Source: Micromonospora chaiyaphumensis (GTDB taxonomy: Bacteria; Actinomycetota; Actinomycetes; Mycobacteriales; Micromonosporaceae). From it: 64,000 nucleotides of DNA. The position numbers and the translations under genes were made by a program. The DNA is taken from positions 1 to 64,000 of the forward strand of contig NZ_FMCS01000014.1 in the NCBI RefSeq assembly GCF_900091435.1. Direction: 5' to 3'. Shown in pieces: positions 25,714 through 34,439 of the stretch; the stretch's first letter is position 1; each line of letters begins with the position of its first letter. The notes under the pieces are model-generated. The model was given only the letters and a program-made list of their open reading frames with translations. It had not been told where the DNA came from and did not search any database.

Positions 25714-26237
25714 CAGCCCTTGCCCGGGTGCAGCGCGCCGCAGTTGGTGCAGGTGCGGGCCTTCTCGTCGCCGTAGAACGCCGCGAATACCGGCGGCAGG
25801 TCGGCGGCGATGTCGCGCACCTGGAGTTCCACCTCGTGCACCTTGTGGCTGCACTGGGGGCAGTACCACTGGAACTTCTCCAGCGTGCCCTCCTCGCGGA
25901 CCCGCTCGATCACCATGCCGATGGAGCCGGCCTCGGGGCGCTGCGGCGAGTGCGGGGTGTTGCGCGGCAGCATCCACATCTGACCCTCGCGCACGTGCAC
26001 CGTCCGCGGGCCCTCGGGCAGCATCAGGTTGATGTGCATGTTGCCCTTGACCTGGTAGAAGAACTCCTCGTACGGGTCGACGTGGAAGTCGGTGCGCTGG
26101 TTCGGGCCGCCGACCACCATGACGATGAAGTCGTCGCTGCCCGGCAGCATCTCCTTGTTGCCCACCGGCGGCTTGAGCAGGTGCTGGTTCTCGCCGATCC
26201 AGCCGGAGAAGCTGAACGGCTCGGCGATCTCACTCAT
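25713..26237 (-). CDS. nbaC: 3-hydroxyanthranilate 3,4-dioxygenase
   Basis: A 174-residue cupin dioxygenase that opens the ring of 3-hydroxyanthranilate. The iron ligands are visible in TDFHVDPYEEFFYQ (His and Glu) and PRNTPHSPQRP (His). The bacterial type also carries a C-terminal rubredoxin-like metal site, seen here as YCPQC and CTNC. The length is typical. The start ATG forms an ATGA junction with the RidA-like deaminase gene upstream. Confidence 0.95.
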   Translation of the reverse strand: MSEIAEPFSFSGWIGENQHLLKPPVGNKEMLPGSDDFIVMVVGGPNQRTDFHVDPYEEFFYQVKGNMHINLMLPEGPRTVHVREGQMWMLPRNTPHSPQRPEAGSIGMVIERVREEGTLEKFQWYCPQCSHKVHEVELQVRDIAADLPPVFAAFYGDEKARTCTNCGALHPGKG

Positions 26238-26713
26238 GACGGACCTCCCGACGGAAGTAGGGCCACGGCCTGCATCTCGATGAGCAGGTGCGGGTGCGGA
26301 AGCTGGTGCACGGCCACCGTGGTCCGGGTCGGCCCGGTGGCGTCAAAGAACTCCGCCCACACCTCGTTGTAGCCACCGAAGTCGTTCATGTTGACCAGGT
26401 AGCTGGTGACCTGCACGAGGTCGGTCAGGTCGGCGCCGACCGAGCGGAGCAGGTCCCGGATGTTCTCGACCACCGCCCGGGTCTGCGCCCGGATGTCGAG
26501 GTCGGTGGTGCCGAACTCGTCCACCGCGACACCGGCGAAGGTGTTGTCCGGCCGGCGCGACGACGTACCCGAGACGAAGACGAACCCGCCGGCGACCTTG
26601 ACGTGCGGGAAGGCGCCGCGCGGCACGGCCTTCCCGGCGACCACGCGGGCGGTCTGAGCCTTCTCCGTTCGCGACTGCGGGGCTCGCAAACCCGACTCAC
26701 TCCTCGCGCTCAC
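26234..26713 (-). CDS. nbaF: 2-aminomuconate deaminase (RidA family)
   Basis: A RidA-fold deaminase, 159 residues if the GTG at 26713 is used. The core VVAGKAVPRGAFPHVKVAGG, FVSGTSSRRPDNTF and QVTSYLVNMNDFGGYNEVW is typical of 2-aminomuconate deaminases, which form 4-oxalocrotonate and ammonia. The first about 21 residues (MSARSESGLRAPQSRTEKAQ) do not fit the family and come from an inserted-looking stretch. An internal GTG at 26647 is the alternative start. The GTG at 26713 overlaps the upstream stop as GTGA. Confidence 0.9.
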   Translation of the reverse strand: MSARSESGLRAPQSRTEKAQTARVVAGKAVPRGAFPHVKVAGGFVFVSGTSSRRPDNTFAGVAVDEFGTTDLDIRAQTRAVVENIRDLLRSVGADLTDLVQVTSYLVNMNDFGGYNEVWAEFFDATGPTRTTVAVHQLPHPHLLIEMQAVALLPSGGPS

Positions 26714-27483
26714 GCCGCCGCCCTCAGGGACGCGGTGCCGAGCTTCTCCACGACGGCCCGGACGTGCGCGCCGGGGCGCAGCGGCACGGCGGCGGTGGCC
26801 GCGCCCGCCAGGAAGACCCAGCCCTCGCGGAGCCGGACGCCGTGCCGGCCGGCAAGGCGGATGCCCTCGTCCAGCGCGCGGCGCGGATCGCCGAGGATCG
26901 CCGCGGTCGAGCCGACCTGGGCCACCCGGCCGTCGATCTCCAGCAGCACGCCGAGGTTGTCCAGCCCGTCCGGCACCGGCGACCAGGGCCCGACCACGAA
27001 CGCGGCGGCCGAGGTGTTGTCGGCGACGACGTCCGGCAGGGAGAAGGTGAAGTTGGCGTACCGGGAGTCGATCAGCTCGATCGCCGGGGCGACCGCGCGG
27101 ACCGCCTCGGTGAACGCGCCCACCGGCTCGCCGGGCTCGGGGAGACGGTCCAGCAGGAACGCCACCTCCGGCTCGACCCGCGGGTGGATGAAGCCGGCCA
27201 CGTCGACGCTGCCGCCGTCGGGCACCCGCATGGCGTCGGTGAGCCGGCCCCAGATGACCTCGTCCACGCCGACCTGGGCCATCTTCGCCTTGCTGGTCAG
27301 GCCCATCTTCAGCCCGACCAGCCGCTCGCCCCGGTCGAGGCGCCGCTGCAGCAGCGCGGTCTGCACGGCGTACGCGGCGTCCACGTCGAGGCCGGTCTCG
27401 GCGGCGAGCTGCGGGATCGCGGTGGCCGTGTCGGCCGCCGCGCCCAGCTTGTCGGCGATCCCCGCGATGTCCGGCCCGATCAT
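26710..27483 (-). CDS. 4-oxalocrotonate (2-oxo-3-hexenedioate) decarboxylase
   Basis: A 257-residue member of the fumarylacetoacetase-like hydratase/decarboxylase family. The metal and substrate motifs LVGLKMGLTSKAKMAQVGVD, HPRVEPEVAFLL and AIELIDSRYANFTFSLPDVV are present. Of the two paralogues in this operon, this shorter one resembles the XylI/DmpH decarboxylase that releases CO2 from 4-oxalocrotonate to give 2-oxopent-4-enoate, probably in complex with the hydratase. ATGA overlap with the aldolase gene. Confidence 0.85.
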   Translation of the reverse strand: MIGPDIAGIADKLGAAADTATAIPQLAAETGLDVDAAYAVQTALLQRRLDRGERLVGLKMGLTSKAKMAQVGVDEVIWGRLTDAMRVPDGGSVDVAGFIHPRVEPEVAFLLDRLPEPGEPVGAFTEAVRAVAPAIELIDSRYANFTFSLPDVVADNTSAAAFVVGPWSPVPDGLDNLGVLLEIDGRVAQVGSTAAILGDPRRALDEGIRLAGRHGVRLREGWVFLAGAATAAVPLRPGAHVRAVVEKLGTASLRAAA

Positions 27484-28541
27484 GAGTTCTCCTTACCGGC
27501 CAGGTCCAGTGCCACGTCCACGATCATGTCCTCCTGGCCGCCGACCATGCGGCGCCGGCCCAGCTCGACCAGGATCGAGCGGACGTCCACCCCGTACTTC
27601 GCGGAGGCGCGCTCGGCGTGGCGGAGGAAGCTGGAGTAGACGCCCGCGTACCCGAGGGAGAGCGTCTCCCGGTCGACCTGGACCGGCCGGTCCTGGAGCG
27701 GGCGGACCAGGTCGTCGGCCGCGTCCATCAGCGCGAACACGTCGCAGCCGTGCTTCCAGCCGTGCAGTTCGGCGACCGCCACGAAGACCTCCAGCGGGGC
27801 GTTGCCGGCGCCCGCGCCCATACCGGCCAGCGACGCGTCCACCCGGACGGTCCGGCCGTGCGGGGCGTCCGCGCCGGCCGGCCCGGGGCCGGGGATCCGG
27901 CCGTGCTCGACGGCCAGCACGCTGTTGGCCACGCCGAGGGACAGGTTGTGGTGGGCGTGGATGCCGATCTGCGTCTCCGGGTCGAGCACCTGCCGGTACG
28001 CGTCGACCCGCTCGGCCACGTCGGACATCAGCAGCCGCCCGCCGGAGTCGGTGACGTAGACGCAGTGCGCACCGTACGACTCCATGAGCTTGGCCTGGGC
28101 GGCCAGCCCGGCCGGGTCGTTCATGTGCGACATCATGAGGAACCCGGAGACGTCCATGCCGTTCTCCCGCGCCCAGGAGATGTGCTGCGCCGAGATGTCG
28201 GCCTCGGTGCAGTGGGTGGCGATCCGGACGCTTGTCACACCGAGCGCCTTGGCCGCCTTCAGGTCGGCGATGGTGCCGATGCCGGGCAGCAGCAGGGTGG
28301 TGAGCCGCGCGCTGGTCAGCACCTCGGCGGCGGCGGCGATCCAGTCGGCGTCGCCGGCCGCGCCGTGGCCGTAGTTGACGCTGGAGCCGGCCAGGCCGTC
28401 GCCGTGCGCCACCTCGATGGCGGCCACCCCGGCCGCGTCGAGCGCGGCGGCGATCGTCCGTACCTGGTCCACCGTGTACCGGTGCGCGATGGCGTGCATG
28501 CCGTCGCGCAGCGTCACGTCCTGGATGTAGAGGTCGGTCAT
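27480..28541 (-). CDS. dmpG: 4-hydroxy-2-oxovalerate aldolase
   Basis: A 353-residue HMGL-like class II aldolase (DVTLRDGMHAIAHRYTVDQV). The metal motif HAHHNLSLGVANS and GAGAGNAPLEVFVAV are conserved. It cleaves 4-hydroxy-2-oxovalerate to pyruvate and acetaldehyde and normally channels acetaldehyde to its dehydrogenase partner, encoded immediately upstream with an ATGA overlap. The communication helix region at the C-terminus is intact. Confidence 0.95.
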   Translation of the reverse strand: MTDLYIQDVTLRDGMHAIAHRYTVDQVRTIAAALDAAGVAAIEVAHGDGLAGSSVNYGHGAAGDADWIAAAAEVLTSARLTTLLLPGIGTIADLKAAKALGVTSVRIATHCTEADISAQHISWARENGMDVSGFLMMSHMNDPAGLAAQAKLMESYGAHCVYVTDSGGRLLMSDVAERVDAYRQVLDPETQIGIHAHHNLSLGVANSVLAVEHGRIPGPGPAGADAPHGRTVRVDASLAGMGAGAGNAPLEVFVAVAELHGWKHGCDVFALMDAADDLVRPLQDRPVQVDRETLSLGYAGVYSSFLRHAERASAKYGVDVRSILVELGRRRMVGGQEDMIVDVALDLAGKENS

Positions 28542-29467
28542 CGCGCGGCCACCTTCCGGAGCGCGACCAGCCGCTCGGCGGTGCGCAGCGCGGCCGAGGT
28601 CATGATGTCCAGGTTCCCGGCGTACGCGGGCAGGTAGTGCCCGGCGCCGGAGACCTCCAGGAAGACCGAGACCTGGAGCCCGGTGAAGTGCCGGCCCAGC
28701 ACGGGCGCGTACGTGTCCACCCGGTCGAACTGCACGTCCTGCTTGAGCCGGTAGCCCGGGACGTACTCCTGCACGGACTTCACCATGTCGGCCACCGAGG
28801 CGGCGATCGCGGCTCGGTCGGCGTCGGCGTCCGGGCAGAGGCAGTAGACGGTGTCCCGCATGAGCAGCGGCGGGTCGGCCGGGTTCAGCACGATGATGGC
28901 CTTGCCGCGCTCGGCGCCGCCGACCACCTCGATGGCCCGGGCCGTGGTCTCGGTGAACTCGTCGATGTTGGCCCGGGTGCCCGGCCCGGCCGACTTCGAG
29001 GCGATCGAGGCGACGATCTCCCCGTACGCGACCGGGGTGACCCGGCCGACCGCGTGCACGATCGGCACGGTGGCCTGCCCGCCGCAGGTCACCATGTTCA
29101 CGTTGGCCTCGCGCAGGTGCTCGTCGAGGTTGACCGGCGGCACCACGTACGGGCCGATGGCGGCCGGCGTCAGGTCGACAACGGTCCGGCCGTGCGCCCG
29201 CAGCACCGCGTCGTGGTGCCGGTGCGCGCCGGCCGAGGTGGCGTCGAAGACCAGCTCGACGTCGGCGAACTCCGGCATGGCCACCAGGCCGTCCACGCCC
29301 TCGGCGGTGGTCGCCACGCCCAGCCGCCGGGCCCGGGCCAGGCCGTCGGACTCGGGGTCGATGCCGGCCATGGCCACCATCCGCAGGCTGTCACTCAGCC
29401 GCAGCACCTTGATCATCAGGTCGGTGCCGATGTTGCCCGACCCGAGCACCGCCACGCCGACGGTCAT
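28538..29467 (-). CDS. dmpF: acetaldehyde dehydrogenase (acetylating)
   Basis: A 309-residue CoA-acylating dehydrogenase converting acetaldehyde, CoA and NAD to acetyl-CoA. The N-terminal nucleotide-binding motif is VAVLGSGNIGTDLMIK and the catalytic cysteine lies in NMVTCGGQATVPIVH. It forms a channelled complex with the aldolase. ATG at 29467, overlapping the upstream hydratase stop (ATGA); the longer frame upstream is a shadow. Confidence 0.95.
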   Translation of the reverse strand: MTVGVAVLGSGNIGTDLMIKVLRLSDSLRMVAMAGIDPESDGLARARRLGVATTAEGVDGLVAMPEFADVELVFDATSAGAHRHHDAVLRAHGRTVVDLTPAAIGPYVVPPVNLDEHLREANVNMVTCGGQATVPIVHAVGRVTPVAYGEIVASIASKSAGPGTRANIDEFTETTARAIEVVGGAERGKAIIVLNPADPPLLMRDTVYCLCPDADADRAAIAASVADMVKSVQEYVPGYRLKQDVQFDRVDTYAPVLGRHFTGLQVSVFLEVSGAGHYLPAYAGNLDIMTSAALRTAERLVALRKVAAR

Positions 29468-30258
29468 GAGGCCTCCTTGGAGAAACAGGTCCGCACCGAG
29501 CCGAGCCCGGAGATCCGCGCCTCGTACGAGGCGCCCGGTGTCACGGGCACCATCGGGCCGAGCGCCCCGGAGAGCACCACGTCCCCGGCCTTCAGCGGGT
29601 CGCCGGCGCGGGCCATGGTGCCGGCCAGCCACTCGAGGGCGTGCAGCGGGTTGCCGAGGCACGCCGCCCCGGCGCCCACCGACACCGGCTCGCCGGCGTG
29701 CTCCAGCACCATCCCGCACAGCCGCAGGTCCACGTCGGCCAGTCGGCGCGGTGCGGTGCCGAGCACGAAGAGCCCGCTGGAGGCGTTGTCCGCCACGGTG
29801 TCCACGATGGAGATGTCCCAGCCGGCGATCCGCGAGTCGACGATCTCGATGGCCGGCAGCACGTGGTCGACGGCCCGGATCAGGTCGACGGTGGTGACCC
29901 GCTCGTCGGGCAGGCCGGTGCCGAGCACGAAGGCGATCTCCGCCTCCACCCGGGGCTGGAGCAGCCGGTTCATCGGCACCTCGACGCCGTCGCCGACGGC
30001 CATGTCGTCGAAGAGCACCCCGAAGTCGGGCTGGAAGACGCCGAAGTTCTCCTGCACGGCGCGGGAGGTGAGGCCGATCTTCGCGCCGACCCGGCGGTGG
30101 CCCTTGCCGAGCCGCTGCCGGGTGTAGACCTGCTGCACCTGGTAGGCCGCCTCGATGTCACCCTCCGGCAGCAGCCGGCCGCGCAACGGCGGGCACGGCT
30201 TCTCGTCCTGCCGGGCCACGGCCAGTTCCCGGTTGGCGGCTTCGATGTCGACGGTCAT
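29464..30258 (-). CDS. 2-oxopent-4-enoate hydratase
   Basis: A 264-residue FAH-like hydratase (MTVDIEAANRELAVARQDEK), paralogous to the decarboxylase gene four positions downstream in this operon. Motifs VGAKIGLTSRAVQENFGV, QPRVEAEIAFVLG and PAIEIVDSRIAGWDISIVDT fit the MhpD/XylJ hydratase that forms 4-hydroxy-2-oxovalerate. The ATG at 30258 has a GAGGAG ribosome binding site. An upstream ATG at 30318, overlapping the dehydrogenase stop, adds 20 atypical residues and is probably not used. Confidence 0.88.
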   Translation of the reverse strand: MTVDIEAANRELAVARQDEKPCPPLRGRLLPEGDIEAAYQVQQVYTRQRLGKGHRRVGAKIGLTSRAVQENFGVFQPDFGVLFDDMAVGDGVEVPMNRLLQPRVEAEIAFVLGTGLPDERVTTVDLIRAVDHVLPAIEIVDSRIAGWDISIVDTVADNASSGLFVLGTAPRRLADVDLRLCGMVLEHAGEPVSVGAGAACLGNPLHALEWLAGTMARAGDPLKAGDVVLSGALGPMVPVTPGASYEARISGLGSVRTCFSKEAS

Positions 30259-30314
30259 CCCGGCTCCTCGCTGCGAACGCATACGGCGCGAGCCATTCTG
30301 CCCGGACCGCGCAC

Positions 30315-31820
30315 TCATGAGAGGTCCACGCAGACGTTGGTGAGCTCGGAGTAGAAGTCGAGCGAGTGCACCCCGCCCTCCCGGCCGATCCCGGACGCCT
30401 TCACCCCGCCGAACGGCGTGCGCAGGTCGCGCAGGAACCAGGTGTTCACCCAGACGATGCCGGCGTCCAGCCGGGACCCGGCCCGGTGCGCCCGGCCCAC
30501 GTCCCGGGTCCAGACCGTCGCCGCCAGGCCGTAGTCGGTGCCGTTGGCCAGGGCGTACGCCTCGTCCTCGTCGTCGAACGGCGCCACGTGCACCACCGGG
30601 CCGAAGATCTCCTCGCGGTTGGTGCGGGCGTCCGGGCCCAGCCCGGTGAGCACGGTCGGCTGCACGTACGCGCCGCCGTCGCGGGCATCGCCGAAGCGCG
30701 GCGTCCCGCCCCCGGCACGCACCTCGGCGCCCTCGGTGCGGGCCAGCTCGTAGTGGCCGAGCACCTTGTCCCGGTGGGTGTGCGAGATCAGCGGCATGTT
30801 CACCGTGGCCTCGTCGGCCGGCCAGCCGTACGCCAGCTCGTCGGCGCGCTTGGCCAGCCGGGCCGTGAACTCCTCGAAGACCGGCCGCTGCACATAGATC
30901 CGCTCGGTGCAGAGGCAGACCTGGCCGCCGTTGGTGAAGCTGGACCGGACCGAGCCGGCGACCGCCGCGTCGAGGTCGGCGTCGGCGAAGACCAGGCCGG
31001 CGTTCTTGCCGCCCAGTTCGAAGCTGACCGCCTTCACCCCGTCGGCGGCGGCGCGCATGATGGCGCTGCCGGTGGCCGACTCCCCGGTGAAGGTGATGGC
31101 GTCGACGCCCGGGTGCCGGGTGAGGTGCTCACCGGCCGAGCCGGGGCCGAAGCCGTGCACGAGGTTGAACACGCCCTCGGGCACGCCCGCCGCGGCCATC
31201 ACCTCGGCGAGCAGGGTCGCCGACGCCGGGGTCTCCTCGCTGGGCTTGACCACCACGGCGTTGCCGCAGGCCAGGGCCGGGGCGACCTTCCAGGTGAGCA
31301 GGAGCAGCGGCAGGTTCCACGGCACGATGATCGCGACCACGCCGACCGGCTTGCGGACCGCGTAGTTCAGCGCCCGGCCGCCGGTGGGGGTGACCGTGGT
31401 GAACGACTCGGTCGGCGCGGTCGCCACGATCTCGGCGAACGCCCGGAAGTTGGCCGCCCCGCGCGGGATGTCCAGCGTGCGGGCCTGCGAGATGGCCTTG
31501 CCGGTGTCGGCCACCTCGGCGGCGACCAGGTCGTCGAAGCGGCGCTCCAGCTCGTCGGCGACCCGGCGGAGCACCTCGGCGCGCTCCCGCTCCCCCATCC
31601 GGCCCCACGGGCCGCGCAGCGCCGCCCGGGCCGCGGTGACCGCGTCGTCCACGACGGACTCGCCGGCCTCGACCACCTCGAAGACCGGCTCGCCGGTGAC
31701 CGGGCTGCGCTTGGTGAACCGCGGGCCGGCGTCCACGAAGGAGCCACCGACGAAGTTGCGCAGCAGGCCGGGGCCGTCCGGCGCGTGCCCGGCCATCAGC
31801 CGGGGATCCCAGAGCGTCAT
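30315..31820 (-). CDS. nbaE: 2-aminomuconate 6-semialdehyde dehydrogenase
   Basis: A 501-residue aldehyde dehydrogenase. It shows the Rossmann region PWNLPLLLLTWKVAPALACG, the glutamate motif FELGGKN, the catalytic cysteine in NGGQVCLCTERIYV and the C-terminal FGGVKASGIGREGG. The VCLCTER signature is characteristic of the hydroxymuconic/aminomuconic semialdehyde group, and with ACMSD in the operon the aminomuconic substrate is favoured. Its start overlaps the monooxygenase stop (ATGA). Confidence 0.92.
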   Translation of the reverse strand: MTLWDPRLMAGHAPDGPGLLRNFVGGSFVDAGPRFTKRSPVTGEPVFEVVEAGESVVDDAVTAARAALRGPWGRMGERERAEVLRRVADELERRFDDLVAAEVADTGKAISQARTLDIPRGAANFRAFAEIVATAPTESFTTVTPTGGRALNYAVRKPVGVVAIIVPWNLPLLLLTWKVAPALACGNAVVVKPSEETPASATLLAEVMAAAGVPEGVFNLVHGFGPGSAGEHLTRHPGVDAITFTGESATGSAIMRAAADGVKAVSFELGGKNAGLVFADADLDAAVAGSVRSSFTNGGQVCLCTERIYVQRPVFEEFTARLAKRADELAYGWPADEATVNMPLISHTHRDKVLGHYELARTEGAEVRAGGGTPRFGDARDGGAYVQPTVLTGLGPDARTNREEIFGPVVHVAPFDDEDEAYALANGTDYGLAATVWTRDVGRAHRAGSRLDAGIVWVNTWFLRDLRTPFGGVKASGIGREGGVHSLDFYSELTNVCVDLS

Positions 31821-33151
31821 CCTCGCCTCCCTCGGCCGAGCGCCACCGCCGCCCCGGCCAGCGCCGCCACCGCGCCGGCGGCCACCGCCCCCACCGCCCG
31901 GTACTGGCGGCGCACCCGGCGGCGCACCTCCGCGTACGGGGTGGTGGAAAACGAGACCAGCTCGTACTGCGAGACGTAGCGGCCGGGCAGGGCGCGCTCC
32001 AGCGCGTGCTCGATCTTCTTGCGGGTCTGGAACACCGGCGAGGCGACCTTGTCCCGCATCTCCACGAAGTTGGTCAGCGCCATCCGGGCGATGGCCTCGG
32101 CGTTGGCCTGCCGGCGGTGCTGGAACAGCGGCAGTGCCGACGCCCAGTGGTCGCCGCACTCGTCCAGGCAGCGGTCCAGCTCGACCACGTCCTCGAACGC
32201 GCAGTTCGCGCCCTGGCCGTAGAACGGCACGATGGCGTGCGCCGCGTCGCCGAGCAGGCCCACCCGGCCGTCGAGCTGCCACGGGGTGCAGCGGACCGTG
32301 CCGAGCACCCCGACCGGGTTGTGCTGGTAGTCGTCGACCAGGTTCGGGGCGAGCGGGACCAGGTCCGGGTAGTGGGTGGCGAAGTACCGCTCGATGGCGG
32401 CCGGGCTGCCCAGCGAGGCGAAGCTCTGCGTGCCGTGCGTCGGCCAGAACAGCGTGCAGGTGAAGGAGCGGTCCGGGTTGGGCAGCGCGATCATCATGGA
32501 GGTGCCGCGCGGCCAGATGTGCAGCGCGCCCGGGTCCAGGGCGAACTCGCCGCCGATCGGCGGGATGGTGAGTTCCTTGTAGCCGTAGTCGAGGAAGTCC
32601 AGGCTCTCGGTCAGCGCCCCGTACGCGAGGAGTTGCCCGCGCACGGCGGAGCCGGCGCCGTCGGCCCCCAGCACCACCGAGGCGATCTCGGTGACCTTGC
32701 CCTGCGGGGTCTCGAAGGTCATCTCGCCGGTGGCCGGGTCGAGCCCGACGAGCCGGTGGTCGAAGGCGATCCGCACACCGGGCAGCGCGGCGGCGGCGTC
32801 GAGCAGCGCGTTGTTCAGCGCGCCCCGGCTGATCGAGTTGATCGCCCGGTCACCGGAGACGCTGTACGACTGGAACTGCGGCTCGCCCTCCACCGGGTGG
32901 ATCATCCGGCCGCGCATCGGCAGCGCGTCGGTCATCACCTGCTGGTCCAGCCCGATCCGGCGCAGCGCGTCCAGGCCGCGCTCGGAGAGCGCCAGGTTGA
33001 TCGAGCGGCCCCGCTCGACCGTCCCGGTGCGCGGGTCCGGCCGCCGCTCGTAGAGGGCGACCGGGTAGCCGCGCCGGGCCAGGAAGCAGGCCAGCAGGCA
33101 GCCGGCCAGCCCCGCGCCGACGACGGCGATCTCCTCGCGTTCCGTACTCAT
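31817..33151 (-). CDS. kmo: kynurenine 3-monooxygenase
   Basis: A 444-residue FAD-dependent aromatic hydroxylase. The dinucleotide motif VVGAGLAGCLLACFLARRG is at about residues 10-28, the substrate-proximal GRSINLALSERGLDALR follows, and the second FAD motif GLLGDAAHAIVPFYGQGANC is near 300. It hydroxylates L-kynurenine to 3-hydroxykynurenine. The last about 25 residues (VGAVAAGAVAALAGAAVALG plus a basic end) form a hydrophobic tail that may anchor it to the membrane. ATGA overlap with kynU. Confidence 0.95.
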   Translation of the reverse strand: MSTEREEIAVVGAGLAGCLLACFLARRGYPVALYERRPDPRTGTVERGRSINLALSERGLDALRRIGLDQQVMTDALPMRGRMIHPVEGEPQFQSYSVSGDRAINSISRGALNNALLDAAAALPGVRIAFDHRLVGLDPATGEMTFETPQGKVTEIASVVLGADGAGSAVRGQLLAYGALTESLDFLDYGYKELTIPPIGGEFALDPGALHIWPRGTSMMIALPNPDRSFTCTLFWPTHGTQSFASLGSPAAIERYFATHYPDLVPLAPNLVDDYQHNPVGVLGTVRCTPWQLDGRVGLLGDAAHAIVPFYGQGANCAFEDVVELDRCLDECGDHWASALPLFQHRRQANAEAIARMALTNFVEMRDKVASPVFQTRKKIEHALERALPGRYVSQYELVSFSTTPYAEVRRRVRRQYRAVGAVAAGAVAALAGAAVALGRGRRG

Positions 33152-34425
33152 GAGGTGGCCTCCACCGTCGCGGCCAGCGCGTCGGCGACCCGCCAGCAGT
33201 CGTGGTACGTCGAGTAGAGCGGCACCGGCGCGAACCGCACGATGTCCGGCTCCCGGGCGTCGGCGATCACGCCGTGCTCGTGCCGCAGCCGCTTGGTCAG
33301 CTCGTTGGCGCTGCCCGCGCCGATCCGCACGGAGAGCTGGCAGCCCCGGCGGGCCGGGTCGCGCGGGGTGACCACGGTCAGCGGCCGGTCGGCGGTCACC
33401 TCGTCGAGCAGCCCCTCCAGGTAGCCGGTGAGCCGGAGGCTGCGCTCGCGCAGCGCGGGCATGCCGACCGAGTCGAACAGCTCCAGCGAGGTGCGCACCG
33501 GACCCATCGCGAAGATCGGCGGGTTGGAGATCTGCCACGCCTCGACGGTGGCCGGCGGCCGGGACACCGGGGTCATCTCGAACCGGGTGGCCGCCTCGGT
33601 GCTCCACCAGCCCTCGAAGCGTGGGAGCCCGGGGTCGCCCAGGTGGCGCTCGTGGACGAAGACGCCGCCCAGCGCCCCCGGCCCGGAGTTCAGGTACTTG
33701 TAGGAGCACCAGGCGGCGAAGTCCACGTCCCAGTCGTGCAGCGCCAGCGGCACGTTGCCGGCGGCGTGCGCCAGGTCCCAACCCACCACCGCGCCGGCGG
33801 CCCGCCCGGCGGCGGTGATCGCCGGGATGTCCATCAGCTCGCCGGTCAGGTAGTTGACCCCGCCGAGCAGCAGCAGCGCCACGGTCTGCCCCTCGGCGGC
33901 CAGGAAGTCGACGACGTCCGCGGTCCGCAGGGTGTCCTCGCCCGGGCGCGGCTTGAGCCGCACGACGGCGGTGTCCGGGTCGAGGCCGTGGAAGCGGGCC
34001 TGGCTGCGCACCGCGTAGCTGTCCGAGGGGAAGGCGCTGTCCTCGATGACGATCCGGGTCCGCTCCCCCGCCGGCCGGTAGAAGCTCACCATGAGCAGAT
34101 GCAGGTTGACCGTGAGGGAGTTCATCACCACGGTCTCCGCGGGGCGGGCGCCGACCAGTCGCGCGGCCGGCGCGGTCAGGAGCTCGTGGTACGGCAGCCA
34201 GGGCCGTTCCGCCTCCAGGTGCCCCTCCACGCCCAGCCGCCGCCAGGCGTCCAGGTCGGCGAGGAGTTCCTCCCGGGTGGCCCGGGGCTGCAGGCCCAGC
34301 GAGTTGCCGGCCAGGTACGCCACCTCGGGGTAGCGCCCGCCATCGGCCGGCGGCACGAGGAACAGGTGCCGGTGGCCGGGGTCGGCGGCGTCGCGGGCGT
34401 GCGCGTCTTCTTCGGGGGTGTGCAT
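33148..34425 (-). CDS. kynU: kynureninase
   Basis: A 425-residue PLP enzyme cleaving 3-hydroxykynurenine (or kynurenine) to 3-hydroxyanthranilate (or anthranilate) and alanine. Motifs YLAGNSLGLQPRATREEL, VGWDLAHAAGNVPLALHDWD and the PLP lysine context AWCSYKYLNSGPGALGGVFV are clear. The C-terminal REPDIVRFAPVPLYSTYHD is typical. The ATG at 34425 lies 14 bp after the kynA stop. Confidence 0.96.
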   Translation of the reverse strand: MHTPEEDAHARDAADPGHRHLFLVPPADGGRYPEVAYLAGNSLGLQPRATREELLADLDAWRRLGVEGHLEAERPWLPYHELLTAPAARLVGARPAETVVMNSLTVNLHLLMVSFYRPAGERTRIVIEDSAFPSDSYAVRSQARFHGLDPDTAVVRLKPRPGEDTLRTADVVDFLAAEGQTVALLLLGGVNYLTGELMDIPAITAAGRAAGAVVGWDLAHAAGNVPLALHDWDVDFAAWCSYKYLNSGPGALGGVFVHERHLGDPGLPRFEGWWSTEAATRFEMTPVSRPPATVEAWQISNPPIFAMGPVRTSLELFDSVGMPALRERSLRLTGYLEGLLDEVTADRPLTVVTPRDPARRGCQLSVRIGAGSANELTKRLRHEHGVIADAREPDIVRFAPVPLYSTYHDCWRVADALAATVEATS

Positions 34426-34439
34426 GCTGCTCTCTCCGG

